Positions 25,786 through 36,300 of a stretch of DNA of 64,000 nucleotides are shown here, piece after piece. Location of the stretch: positions 62,001 to 126,000 of the forward strand of contig NZ_NKHP01000001.1 of the NCBI RefSeq assembly GCF_014467235.1, written 5' to 3'. The position numbers and the translations under genes are program-made. This DNA comes from Xenorhabdus indica. Lineage in GTDB: Bacteria > Pseudomonadota > Gammaproteobacteria > Enterobacterales > Enterobacteriaceae. Each line of letters begins with the position of its first letter. The stretch's first letter is position 1. The notes under the pieces were generated by a model. That model was given only the letters and a program-made list of their open reading frames with translations. It was not told the origin of the DNA and did no database searches.

Positions 25786-27028
25786 ACGTTATCAATGGGC
25801 CATCGTTGGCGTACTTGTCATAGTAATTTGTTTTTTTGCCTTATTGTTCTCAGGGTATTTGTCCTCAAAAGAATCGTCAGATCAGGGATCAGTACAGTGG
25901 ATTGAAGTAAAACACAACCTGATAGAAAAGCAATTAGGTCTGGTCGGCAAGCTGCAATCCGGGCGTCTCGAAACTATCCCTGCGCCATTTGATGCCATTA
26001 TCAAACAAGTCTTGGTCAAAGAAGGGCAACAAGTGAAAGCTGGCCAGACATTAGTGATACTTGACACCCGCAAGCTGGATATTGAACTTCGGCAGGCGCA
26101 GGTTGAAATGATTAAAGCCTCATTTGCCGTTGAACAATTGCGTGATTGGGAAAACAGTCAGGAAGTCATCCGGGCCAGAAGAAATGTCGAAAATGCGAAT
26201 CATATGGTGATGGAATTAAAAAATAATCTGGCAAAAACACAGGCGCTTTTTTCACGAGGTATCGTTCCACGAATGGAAGTAGAAAACCTTGAGCAGCAAC
26301 TTCGTCGGCAACTCACGGAGCTCGCTTCTGTAAAGGATGATCTTGTATCAACCCGACAAAAAGGAAGCGCTAGCAATGTACGTGTTGCAGAGATGGAGCT
26401 GCAAAATGCAACCAGCCGCTATCAGGCGCTACAGGAACAATACACCCGTAAAGAAATCAAAGCGCCATTTTCCGGTGTCATACTCAGAGCAGCACAGGGA
26501 GAAAAGGGGAAGTTATTAACGATTCAGACCGGCGTGCGGGTTACCGATGGGATGCCTTTACTGGAAGTGATGGACACAACACAGTATCAGGTACTGGCAA
26601 AAGTTGAAGAAACTGATCTCGCCAAACTCAGAGAAGGGCAGGCAGTAAAAATTAGCGGAGAGGGGTTTTCCGATCACCCTTTGGATGGTGAAATTGAAAC
26701 TATTGCCATGCAAAGTGTGAATAACGACAACCCCGGTTCGGCGATTTATTATGACGTTGTGATTAAAGTGACTTCACCCATGAAACAGGGTTACCCCATC
26801 AGACCCGGTATGAGTGCCAAAGTGAATATTATTACTTATCGCAATGAACGGGGCACTGTTGTGCCAGAAAAAGCATTAACTCACGATAGCAATGGACAAG
26901 TAACCGTAACCTGGCGTCCGAATTTAAAAAGCCCGGCTGTATCTCGTCGGGTAACTATCGGGGAAGCTATGCCGGAAGGTATGGAAGTTCATGGGCTGGA
27001 AGAGGGATTTATCGCGTTACCTCGTTGA
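25778..27028 (+). CDS. HlyD/MacA-type periplasmic adaptor protein
   Basis: The 416-residue protein (from the ATG at 25778) has one N-terminal membrane anchor (WAIVGVLVIVICFFALLFSG). A lipoyl half-motif follows (IIKQVLVKEGQQVKAGQTLV), then a coiled-coil hairpin around residues 100-220, the second lipoyl half (KEIKAPFSGVILRAAQGEKG) and beta-barrel and membrane-proximal domains. This is the membrane fusion protein that bridges the ABC permease and the TolC-type duct. A longer reading frame starts at 25715, but the internal ATG is preferred because it overlaps the preceding stop in the same way as the other gene pairs and puts the anchor at the N-terminus. Confidence 0.88.
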   Translation: MTKRYQWAIVGVLVIVICFFALLFSGYLSSKESSDQGSVQWIEVKHNLIEKQLGLVGKLQSGRLETIPAPFDAIIKQVLVKEGQQVKAGQTLVILDTRKLDIELRQAQVEMIKASFAVEQLRDWENSQEVIRARRNVENANHMVMELKNNLAKTQALFSRGIVPRMEVENLEQQLRRQLTELASVKDDLVSTRQKGSASNVRVAEMELQNATSRYQALQEQYTRKEIKAPFSGVILRAAQGEKGKLLTIQTGVRVTDGMPLLEVMDTTQYQVLAKVEETDLAKLREGQAVKISGEGFSDHPLDGEIETIAMQSVNNDNPGSAIYYDVVIKVTSPMKQGYPIRPGMSAKVNIITYRNERGTVVPEKALTHDSNGQVTVTWRPNLKSPAVSRRVTIGEAMPEGMEVHGLEEGFIALPR

Positions 27029-27058
27029 AAATATTGATTTCAGATGTGGGCGAATAAA

Positions 27059-27076
27059 CAGCTCCCGAAGGAGCTG
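27059..27076 (+). terminator. Hairpin after the exporter operon
   Basis: CAGCTCC at 27059-27065 pairs with GGAGCTG at 27070-27076 around the stable tetraloop CGAA. No clear T-run follows (AAATATAAAG), so it is terminator-like rather than a certain terminator. It lies 30 bp after the adaptor gene stop. Confidence 0.4.
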
Positions 27077-27124
27077 AAATATAAAGCCACCAAGAGATAG
27101 CTTGAAAATTGAAGGGATATATTT

Positions 27125-28228
27125 TTATTCGCTTATCGCCAGATAATCGGTATAACCTTTCTCATTACCACCGAAAAATTCTTCTTTTATCGGCTGATTT
27201 AGTTCCAGCCCATTGGCAAGACGGTAGGGTAGATCGGGATTAGCAATAAAAGAGCGGCCAAACCCAATCAGATCTGCCCAACCTTTAGTCAGTGCTTCTT
27301 CAGCACGTTCCAGCGTGTATTTTCCAGAATATATCAGCGTACCGTGATAAAGCATGCGGAACGCTTCTTTGAAAGCGGCTGGCATAACAGGAGCGTCTTC
27401 CCAGTCAGCTTCCGCAATATGAATATAGGCTACTCCGATATCATTCAGCACACTCGCGGCAGCCAGATAAGTTGCTTCAGGGGTATCATCTTTTGAACCC
27501 ATCAGAGTTGTGAGTGGTGCCAGGCGAACTCCTAGCTTATCTTTACCTATTGCAGCAGCTACTGACATAGCGACTTCTTTCAAAAAACGTAGCCGATTTT
27601 GCAGGGTTCCACCATACTCGTCATCCCGCAGGTTAGACTGGGAATCAATAAACTGATTAATCAGATAGCCATTCGCTGCATGAAGCTCTACGCCATCAAA
27701 ACCTGCTGCAATAGCATTTTTTGCTGCTTGAATATAATCAGTTACGATATCTGGAATTTCATCAAGTGTCAGTGCTCGTGGCTGCGAATGTTGTACCATT
27801 TCACCGAAACCATGTTCAGGCCCACAACCCGCAATATCCACAAAAACTTTTACACCTTTTGCTTGAAGAGCAGAGGGAGAAACAGGCGCAGCGTTATTAG
27901 GTTGCAAAATTGTGTGTGAAACTCGTCCTACATGCCATAACTGGGCAAAAATTTTTCCACCTGCCTTATGCACTGCATCTGTTACTTTTTTCCATCCGAT
28001 GACATGTTCAGGCTTATAAATACCCGGTGTCCAGGCATATCCTTGTCCCTGCTGACTGATTTGTGTTCCTTCACTGATAATAAGCCCGGCACTGGCTCGT
28101 TGTGCATAATATTTAGCCATTAAATCAGTGGCTATACCATCTATTCCTGCCCGCGAACGAGTCATCGGTGGCATTACAATACGATTAGATAACAATAAAC
28201 CACTCAGAGAATAGCGTTCAAAAAGCAT
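27125..28228 (-). CDS. Old yellow enzyme family NADH:flavin oxidoreductase (second copy)
   Basis: The 367-residue flavoprotein begins MLFERYSLSGLLLSNRIVMP and shows QLWHVGR near residue 106, the active-site pair in ELHAANGYLINQFIDSQSNL, and GFGRSFIANPDLPYRL near the end. It is a distant paralogue of the enzyme at 12386-13489. The start at 28228 is chosen because GAGG lies six bases before it; a further ATG four codons upstream overlaps that site. It should reduce activated alkenes or electrophiles with FMN. A C-terminal fragment of another gene lies 23 bp upstream. Confidence 0.87.
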   Translation of the reverse strand: MLFERYSLSGLLLSNRIVMPPMTRSRAGIDGIATDLMAKYYAQRASAGLIISEGTQISQQGQGYAWTPGIYKPEHVIGWKKVTDAVHKAGGKIFAQLWHVGRVSHTILQPNNAAPVSPSALQAKGVKVFVDIAGCGPEHGFGEMVQHSQPRALTLDEIPDIVTDYIQAAKNAIAAGFDGVELHAANGYLINQFIDSQSNLRDDEYGGTLQNRLRFLKEVAMSVAAAIGKDKLGVRLAPLTTLMGSKDDTPEATYLAAASVLNDIGVAYIHIAEADWEDAPVMPAAFKEAFRMLYHGTLIYSGKYTLERAEEALTKGWADLIGFGRSFIANPDLPYRLANGLELNQPIKEEFFGGNEKGYTDYLAISE

Positions 28229-28251
28229 AATAAACCTCATCCTTCATTAGA

Positions 28252-28356
28252 TTAGTTATCCCATTGAGAGGCAAGTCCTTCTGGATTAACGATACGTTCG
28301 TTACGATCAAGTGTGGCGATAGCGGTTAATTTGATTAATATGGGTTTTATTATCAT
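28252..28356 (-). pseudogene. C-terminal fragment of an unidentified oxidoreductase-like gene
   Basis: Thirty-four codons read MIIKPILIKLTAIATLDRNE then RIVNPEGLASQWDN to a TAA. The end looks like a conserved C-terminal tail, possibly of a short-chain dehydrogenase-type protein, but I cannot name the family. It is directly followed by the old yellow enzyme gene. Either a remnant or a chance frame. Confidence 0.3.
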
Positions 28357-28452
28357 GAGATAAGTCACTCTAAAAAAGAGCAATAAACGCAGAAGTCTTT
28401 TGCTGATCTTGCAAAGATGGCAAAAGCCATCTTCTGATATAGAACGAATAAC

Positions 28453-28833
28453 TCAGTTTTTATCAAAGCGTGTTAATTTGTATGGATTTAACGCAGCTTG
28501 TTCTGTGTCATTTATTATTTCTTCCTGAGCCAGTCGGCATATCAGTGGTGCAAGTGTAATTGCTGCATGCATGCTGAGCATATATAAACCACGATAATCA
28601 GCAACTTTTCCGACGATGGGCATTTCATCTTTAGGAATTGGACGCATACCCACAGAAGCTTTTTCTAAACATAGACTATCACTGCCTGTAAAGGCTTTTT
28701 TTATGACAGGTAAAGCATTCATTGCGATACATGTAGCACTGTTTTCAGGACAGTCATTTAAATAATCTGCTGCAAGCAAAGTTGTTCCTGATATCGGACG
28801 TACTTCCATATCAGGAGAATGGTAGGGGATCAT
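28453..28833 (-). pseudogene. C-terminal fragment of an FAD-dependent D-amino-acid dehydrogenase/oxidase-like gene
   Basis: The 126 codons match the C-terminal third of DadA/DAO-type flavoproteins: DMEVRPISGTTLLAADYL, KASVGMRPIPKDEMPIVGKV, and GLYMLSMHAAITLAPLICRL (the usual GHSGITLGPALG-type FAD contact is altered). Full-length members have about 370-430 residues with an N-terminal GxGxxG, which is absent. In-frame stops precede the ATG, so this is a 5'-deleted remnant. Confidence 0.65.
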
Positions 28834-29039
28834 TTAGGAAGACAGGTAGCTTTATGATTATTTTAGAGTGGAAAAGGATAGTGAAGTAAGTGACCTGTTA
28901 TTTAACATAATATACATTATGCGAACCTTCATTGTAACACCAATATAGTCATGTCACTTGCTATCCATTTAGAGCTGTCACAATGTCCCATTTTATCAGG
29001 GTCAGTGACTGACCAACCCCCATCTCATTTTCACAAAAT

Positions 29040-30008
29040 TCATTTTTTCATTTCAATAAGGTAGTAGCTGCCATTTTCTGTGGAAAAATTCAAATTGTAG
29101 ATATTTGTAATAGAGAATCCAGCTTGTTTTGCCATAAATTCAAATTCAGATTGGTACCTTTTCCGGCCTAACAGAAGAGTATCTATGTATAAATCAAATG
29201 ACGCAGCATCATTGGGTCCTTTTATCATATCGATAACATATAAAATGGAATCCTCCCGCATTGCTTTATGGCAATTTTTGAGAATATCAATGGCTTTATT
29301 ATCTGGCCAATCATCCAAAACATTTTTTATGCTATAAACATCATATCCCGATGGAATATCAGAAAAGAAATTGCCATTGATGAAAGTAACCCCTTCTGAT
29401 TCTTTCCTTGTGAAATTATATTGATCCATGACGTAACATTGGATATGTGGATAATGCATTTTTATATTTTTTGAAAAAGATCCCTCCCCACCCCCGATAT
29501 CGATAAATGAAGTAATGTTATTTAGAGGTATATGTTCAATAATATATTTATTTATCTTATCGGTCATTTTTGCCAATAATTCATCAAAAATTTTTTTAAT
29601 ATATTTATTATTTTCATGACTGAGGTAATCAAAAAATGGCTTATTATGAGTAAGTTCAAAAGCAGATTTTTCATTTGTTTTACTTAAGGATACACTGTAT
29701 TGTGACCAAGCGTTCCAGAAGGCAGGGTCTAATTCGAACTTTATATATAATGTTTCAAAGCTGTTTGGATCACTGAGTGATGACCATTGTTCAGTAAGGT
29801 AAAATTTATCTTCTTTTTTTGTTAACACATTAAGTTTTTGCATATAATCCAATAATCTATGGAATCTATCTTGATAAACATGGCATAACTGAGAAATTTG
29901 TTCCACTGTTTTTCCATCTTGAGTACTTAAATATAATGGTGCTTTGCTGTCTACAAAAGCGAATAGTGCATTCGATTTACGATAGGCTGTAATCATTTCC
30001 AATGACAT
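29040..30008 (-). CDS. SAM-dependent O-methyltransferase (RdmB/ASMT-like class)
   Basis: The 322-residue protein has an N-terminal winged-helix dimerisation part (AYRKSNALFAFVDSKAPLYL; QLCHVYQDRFHRLLDYMQKL) and a Rossmann SAM-binding domain with SFIDIGGGEGSF near residue 168. IKNVLDDWPDNKAIDILKNC stands where related enzymes have the catalytic His of xxHDWxD; here it is Asp, so catalysis may differ. This class modifies small aromatic or polyketide/peptide products. It lies 328 bp downstream of the five-module NRPS on the same strand and could be a tailoring enzyme, but cyclic pentapeptides of that type are not known to me to be O-methylated. AGGAG precedes the start. Confidence 0.75.
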   Translation of the reverse strand: MSLEMITAYRKSNALFAFVDSKAPLYLSTQDGKTVEQISQLCHVYQDRFHRLLDYMQKLNVLTKKEDKFYLTEQWSSLSDPNSFETLYIKFELDPAFWNAWSQYSVSLSKTNEKSAFELTHNKPFFDYLSHENNKYIKKIFDELLAKMTDKINKYIIEHIPLNNITSFIDIGGGEGSFSKNIKMHYPHIQCYVMDQYNFTRKESEGVTFINGNFFSDIPSGYDVYSIKNVLDDWPDNKAIDILKNCHKAMREDSILYVIDMIKGPNDAASFDLYIDTLLLGRKRYQSEFEFMAKQAGFSITNIYNLNFSTENGSYYLIEMKK

Positions 30009-30336
30009 TATTATTCTCCTGATTCAGATTATTAAATCGATAGATTGATTTGCCTAATTTAGAAATCTGCCAGGTTTCAAGAAACATCTTTCGTTTTACT
30101 TCCCCTGGTTAATGCGCATACTCTAAAACCTCAAGTTAACTTGAAGTCAAGTCATATTTATCTAATTACATCTAATATTTTTATTAACTCTTTCCCTCAA
30201 ATACTGAATTGGGATAAGGTGATAGATTCTTTTCCTTAATTCTATTTGGGAGAGATGTCCGGCCATGATAAAAACATCTTTGACCGGACAATATCGCCGT
30301 CAATAATCGCTTGCTATTCCTGCAATATCACTGACA
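30009..30336. other. 328-bp gap downstream of the large NRPS
   Basis: AT-rich DNA without a gene. A seven-bp inverted repeat (TGTCCGG at 30256-30262, CCGGACA at 30284-30290, 21-base loop) lies 47 bp after the NRPS stop and may be a weak terminator, although no T-run follows. The promoter of the methyltransferase gene is presumably here. Confidence 0.4.
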
Positions 30337-33300
30337 TTACACTGCCTCCGCTTCACAATCCATTGCCAATGCCATACTTAAGGTTTTAGCCAAAATGGTT
30401 TTATTTTTACTATCCTCCATCAGGCTAAAATGGTCGCCCGGTATAGATGTTAGCTGGAGCAAAGAATCAGGCACAATTTGCTTCCAGCCTAACGACGGTT
30501 CCGTACTCAAGGAGGGTAATGCAGCTTCCGTAACGAAAGGGAGTTGCGGATAAGATTCTCTTGCATAGAACTGGTGGAGTGTTATCGCCAAGGCTTGTGG
30601 TTCATATTTTTTGACCAGTTGCATATAATTTACCATCTGTTCCCAACGCCTTGCGATCAAGTCAGGACGCAGGTTCGGCGGGTAGAGTTCCAGTTCCTGC
30701 GCCGCGGCAATAAATTGCACCAAATTCAGTTTATCAATTCTCTGATGCAATACCGCAATTTCCTCTCTATGTTCCCTGCCCGATTGTTTTGCCAGTTCAA
30801 CAAGAAACTGGAGTTTTGGTTGAATGACCTGATGCCTGAAACAGTGAGGGGCAGGCGTATCAATCAAACCCAGGAAATCGACGGTCTCACCGGCATTCAA
30901 AAGTTGTTGGGCAATGGCATAAGCCAGTACACCACCAGAAGAGTAACCGTAGATCCGGTATCGGCCTTCCGGTTGAACCGTCTTCATAAAGGCGATCATT
31001 TTGGTAGCCAATGCTTCAATAGTCGATATCTGTTCTTCATCAATGGACGGCCAAGGTAATGCATAAATCGGATAGTCTGATTGAATATGTTTAGCTAATC
31101 CAAAGATATAGGAGTAATCATCCATTCCACTGGGCACAAAGAATAACGGCGGTTCTGTTCCGGATGGCCGTACAGGTATCGCCCCGCTTTGCGGCTGAGA
31201 CAGTGGATCTAATGTGATTTTTGATACCAGTTCAGCCAGTACAGGGAATTGGAATAGGTTATTCAGTGTACACATCAAACCACGACCTGCGGCAAGATTT
31301 ATCATCCGCATAGCAAGCAGCGAGTGTCCACCCAACGCAAAGAAATTGTCATACCGGCTTATTTGCTCAACCTCCAGCAATTCACGCCAGATGGTTGCCA
31401 ATGCAATCTCAACCTCCCCCTGTGGAGCTTCATAGGCTTGATGAGCAAAGGCATTTTGATCAGGCTCCGGCAGTGCCCGACGATCCAGCTTACCGTTAGG
31501 GGTCAGAGGAAATGCGTTCAGGCGTACAAAAGCCGCCGGCATCATATAATCAGGCAAAATAGCACTCAGATGTTCACGCAAACGGGCTACTAATCTGTTA
31601 TCTTCTTCCGCCACAACATAAGCGATTAAACGTTTATCCTGCTTATTACCCAAAGTCAGTACGATAGCTTCACGCACTGCCGGGTACTCCACCAGCCGGG
31701 CTTCTATCTCACCCGGTTCAATACGGAATCCCCGGATTTTCACTTGCTGGTCGTTACGGCCAACAAATATCAGGTTACCATCCGGCAAGTAGCGGGCCAA
31801 ATCGCCGGTGCGGTACATCCGTGCCCCCGGTGTCTGACTAAACGGGTCAGCCAGGAAGCATTCAGCGGTCAGATCAGGATGGTTAAGATAGCCACGCGCG
31901 ACACCGTCACCACCAATATACAGCTCCCCTACCGCTCCCAGTGGAACCGGCTGACCACTGGCATCCAGAAGATAGACACAAGTGTTGGCTGTCGGACGTC
32001 CGATAGGAATTAATGTACCAATATAATCTGCCGGACAACGCCAAGTGGTGGCACATACCGTGATTTCCGTCGGGCCATAAGCATTGAACAGCGTAGCCCG
32101 GCCACGCAGTGCCTGGAGCAGCACCGCACTAGGAGCTTCCCCACCCAGTATCAATGTTGGTCTTCTGTTTATCGTCGGTAAATCCACACCATCCCTCAAC
32201 AGAGCTGGTGTCAGGCAGGCATGAGTCACTGCCTGTTCTTGCAGATAATGCCAGAGGCGGCACGGATCTTGACGAACCGTGTCGGCAGGAATATCCAGGG
32301 TGGCACCACCACACAATGCCATCATGATTTCCAAGACGCTGGCATCGAAACCAAATGAAGCGAATTGCAACATCCGGCTATGAGAATGAATGTCAAATTG
32401 GCTGATTTTATCCCGGATAAGGTTGACCAACCCACGATGTTCAATCATCACCCCTTTCGGTATTCCGGTAGAACCAGAAGTATAAATCACATAGGCCAGA
32501 TGCCGTGAAGTTAACGCAGGAACCTGCGGGTTGTTGTCCGATTGGTCAGGCAGGATATTCGGGTCAAGTACAGTTAATTTTGCCAGTGCTTCTTCACCCA
32601 ATGCGGTACGCCCTGTATTATCCGCCAGTACTACCAACGGAGCGGCATCATTCAGCATATACGCCAGACGATCACTCGGATAGGCAGGATCCAGTGGTAC
32701 GTAAGCGCCCCCCGCTTTCAGTACTGCCAATAGCGCCACTACCATCGCTGGCGAACGTGGCACACAAATCGCCACCCGCTGGTCCGATACTACCCCCAGA
32801 GAGATAAGCTGATGAGCTAACCGGTTAGCCTGAACATTCAGTTCTGCGTAGTTTAAGATGTGCTCCTGATGTATCACCGCTGTAGCATCTGGGGTTTTCT
32901 CCACCTGTTGCTCAAACAATTGATGGATACACACCTGTTCAGAATACGCTATTTCAGTCGCATTCCGCGTTTCCAGCAATAGTCTACGTTCCGCCGGTGA
33001 CAAAATATCAATTTCCCTGATTGGTTGTTGTGGGTTAGCCACCATCATTTGCAATACGGTGTGCAAATACCCCACATACCGCTGGATTGTTTGTTGATCA
33101 AACAAGGCTGTTGCATAATTCAGAGTACCTACAATTCTGCCTTCTTCCTCAAACAGGTTAAGTTCAAGATCAAACTTGACCACATTAAAAACCTGATCAA
33201 CTGGTAAGATTTCCAGCGCTGGCAATTTCCACTCTATTTTCTCATTGTTCTGCCAGGCAAACATTACCTGGAACAGCGGAGTATGCGCCAGTCTGCGCGG

Positions 33301-36300
33301 CGGTTGCACAATTTCCAACACCTGTTCAAATGGCAGATCCTGATTATCCTGTGCAGCTAACGTAGTTTGCCGAACACGTGCAAGTAATTCTGTCACATCC
33401 GGAGTGCCCGATAAGTCGATGCGTAAAGCCAATACATTGACAAAGAAACCTATCAGGGATTCAATTTCCTGACGACCACGTCCAGCACAAGGTGTACCGA
33501 TAACCAGATCACTCTGACCTGACAGACGTGACAGAACCATAGCCCAAGCTGACAGAATAGTTATGAATAACGTCGTACCCTGCTGCTCACTCAGGCGCTT
33601 GAGGGATTTAGTCAACACTTCATCCAGATTGATGGGCAATGAACTCCCTATAAACGACTGCTGAGAAGGACGTGGACGATCGGTTGGTAAATCAAGCAGT
33701 ATCGGTGTATCAGCCAACATGGTACGCCAGCAGTCAGATTGGGACTGTAAGCGTTCTATCGAAAGCCACTGACGCTGCCATGCAGCATAATCAGGATACT
33801 GAATCATCAACGGTGGTAGTGGATCAGGTTGACCTGTCAGAAAAGCCGTATAGAGTGCACTTAGCTCTGATTTCAGTATCCCTAAAGACCAACCATCAAA
33901 AATAATATGATGCAAGGTCAGCAGAAATACATAATCATCGTCTGCTAGCTGTATCAAACTGGAACGGATTAATGGCCCCTGAGTAAGATCAAACGATAGC
34001 CCAAACTCCTCCATACACAAACGCTTAAGTTGTCCATCCGCGTCAGGTACGCCTCGCAGATCATACTTCTTCATGGGCAAACCGGGTTCAGCCGGTAATA
34101 AAGCGACTTGGGGTTGACCATCAACCGTCACAAAGACAGAACGTAAAGCTTCGTGGCGAGCAAACAGAGCATTAAGCGCCCGCTGCCAGGCACTGATATC
34201 AAACTGACCACGCAAATGCTGTATTACAGGGATATGGTAAGTATCACTCACCCCTTCAAACTGCGCGAGGAACCACAGATGATGCTGGCTAAATGACAAT
34301 GGCAAAGCACTATCGCGGGATACCGGTGTAATCTCAGGCAACCTGTCACTATTCTCATTACATTGTGTGTAGGTACGTTGTGTGTAGATCCTCTCCGCAA
34401 AAGCAGCCAGAGAGGGTGACATAAACAAGGTAACAAGCGGTAGTTCAACACCGAAAGCTGCCACACGGTTCATCACCCGTGCAGCCAACAACGAATGGCC
34501 CCCCAACGCGAAGAAATTATCATGTCGACTAATCTGTTCAACCCCTAACAACTCACGCCAGATAGCCGCTAACGCCGTTTCTATCTCTCCTTGCGGAGCT
34601 TCATGAACCTGACGGGCAAAGTCTTCCTCTCCCGGAGCTGGCAATGCCCGGCGATCCAACTTGCCGTTAGAGGTTAGCGGGAATGCGGTCAAACAGACGA
34701 AAGCCGCAGGCACCATATAATCAGGTAACAGAGCACTCAAATGCTCACGCAGGCTCACTGCCAATCCGTCATCCGGTTCTGCTAACACATAAGCGACCAA
34801 ACGTTTATCTTGCCCATCACCCAGTGCTAATACCTGCGCTTCACGTACCGCAAAATGTTCTGTCAGCCGAGCTTCAATTTCCCCCGGTTCAATCCGAAAA
34901 CCACGGATTTTAATTTGCTGGTCATTACGCCCCACAAATTCCAGATTACCATCCGGCAGATAGCGGGCCAAATCGCCGGTCCGATACATACGCGCAGCCG
35001 GTTTATCACTAAAAGGATCAGCCAGGAAGCGTTCAGCCGTGAGTTCAGGCCGATTAAGATAACCACAGGCAACACCGTCTCCACCAATATAAATCTCACC
35101 GATCGCCCCCAGTGGTACTGGCTGACCATAAGCGTTCAATAAATAGAGGCGTGTGTTAGCGATGGGTCGGCCAATGGGAAGTTTTGTCATATCTACCGGC
35201 AATTCAGTGATACGGTATGCCGTGGTAAACGTCGTTCCCTCACTCGGCCCATAGCCATTCAATAACTGCTGAGGCGGGCTATTACGCAGAACCTGAGCGA
35301 TCACATGCGGATTAAGAATATCCCCTCCGACAATCAAGATATTGATCTGTGGGAGAACCGGAGACAACTCCGCTGCCAGTCGGTTAAACAATCCAACCGT
35401 CAGCCACAGGACAGTAATCCGGTGAACCTGTAAAACCTGTACAAATGCCTGGGGTGTCAATAAGGTTGCATGGTCGATGACCACCAGCGCGCCACCGTTA
35501 AGTAAAGGCGTCCAGACTTCGAAAGTACTCGCATCGAAAGCCGGATTAGCGGTAAAGGCAACCCGGTCATCCTGTCCGGTTTCAGCATAACCATTATTGA
35601 TAACCAACCGAACCACCGCACGATGAGGCACTACCACGCCTTTGGGTGTACCGGTAGAGCCAGAGGTATACATGATATACGCCGATCCAGTGCTGGAAGC
35701 GGGTAAATCAAGATTGAGGCGATCTTCTTCCCTGATGGTGCTCATCTCACCAGAGAAACGAAATATCGGCACAGTCAGGAGGTCAGCCGGAATATCCGCC
35801 CACATATCGGTGAGCAGCAATTTGGCTGAACAATCTTTTATCAACCAGTTCTTCCGCTCGTCCGGTACACCAGGATCAATCGGGACATAAACAGCACCCG
35901 CCTTGAGAATAGCTAACTGAGCCACAACCAGCTCAATAGATCGCTCTAACAAGAGCGCAACATGTTCCCCCGGATAAACTCCTTGCTCAATTAATTGACG
36001 AGCCAGTCGATTAGCACAGATATTCAATTCCGCATAGCTAATGGATTGGTTTTCATATAGCAACGCTGTGGCATCCGGGGTATTCTCCACCTGTTGTTCA
36101 AACAGGTGATGAATGCACAGTTGGTCAGGATAAGTTGTTTCGGTCGCATTCCAGGTTTCCAGCAACAATGTGCGTTCAATTTCTGGCAGAATCTCCAACA
36201 TCTGTACCGGCGTTTCCGGCGTTTGTTCAAGCGCTTCTGCCAAGCTCTCCAGAGCCTGTTGCATATAACTACATATTCTTTCTGGATCAAATGGTTGTAC

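Noticed and set aside
30256..30290. Inverted repeat after the large NRPS as a terminator
   Set aside because: The stem is only seven bp with a 21-base loop and no T-run, so it is mentioned only in the gap entry.
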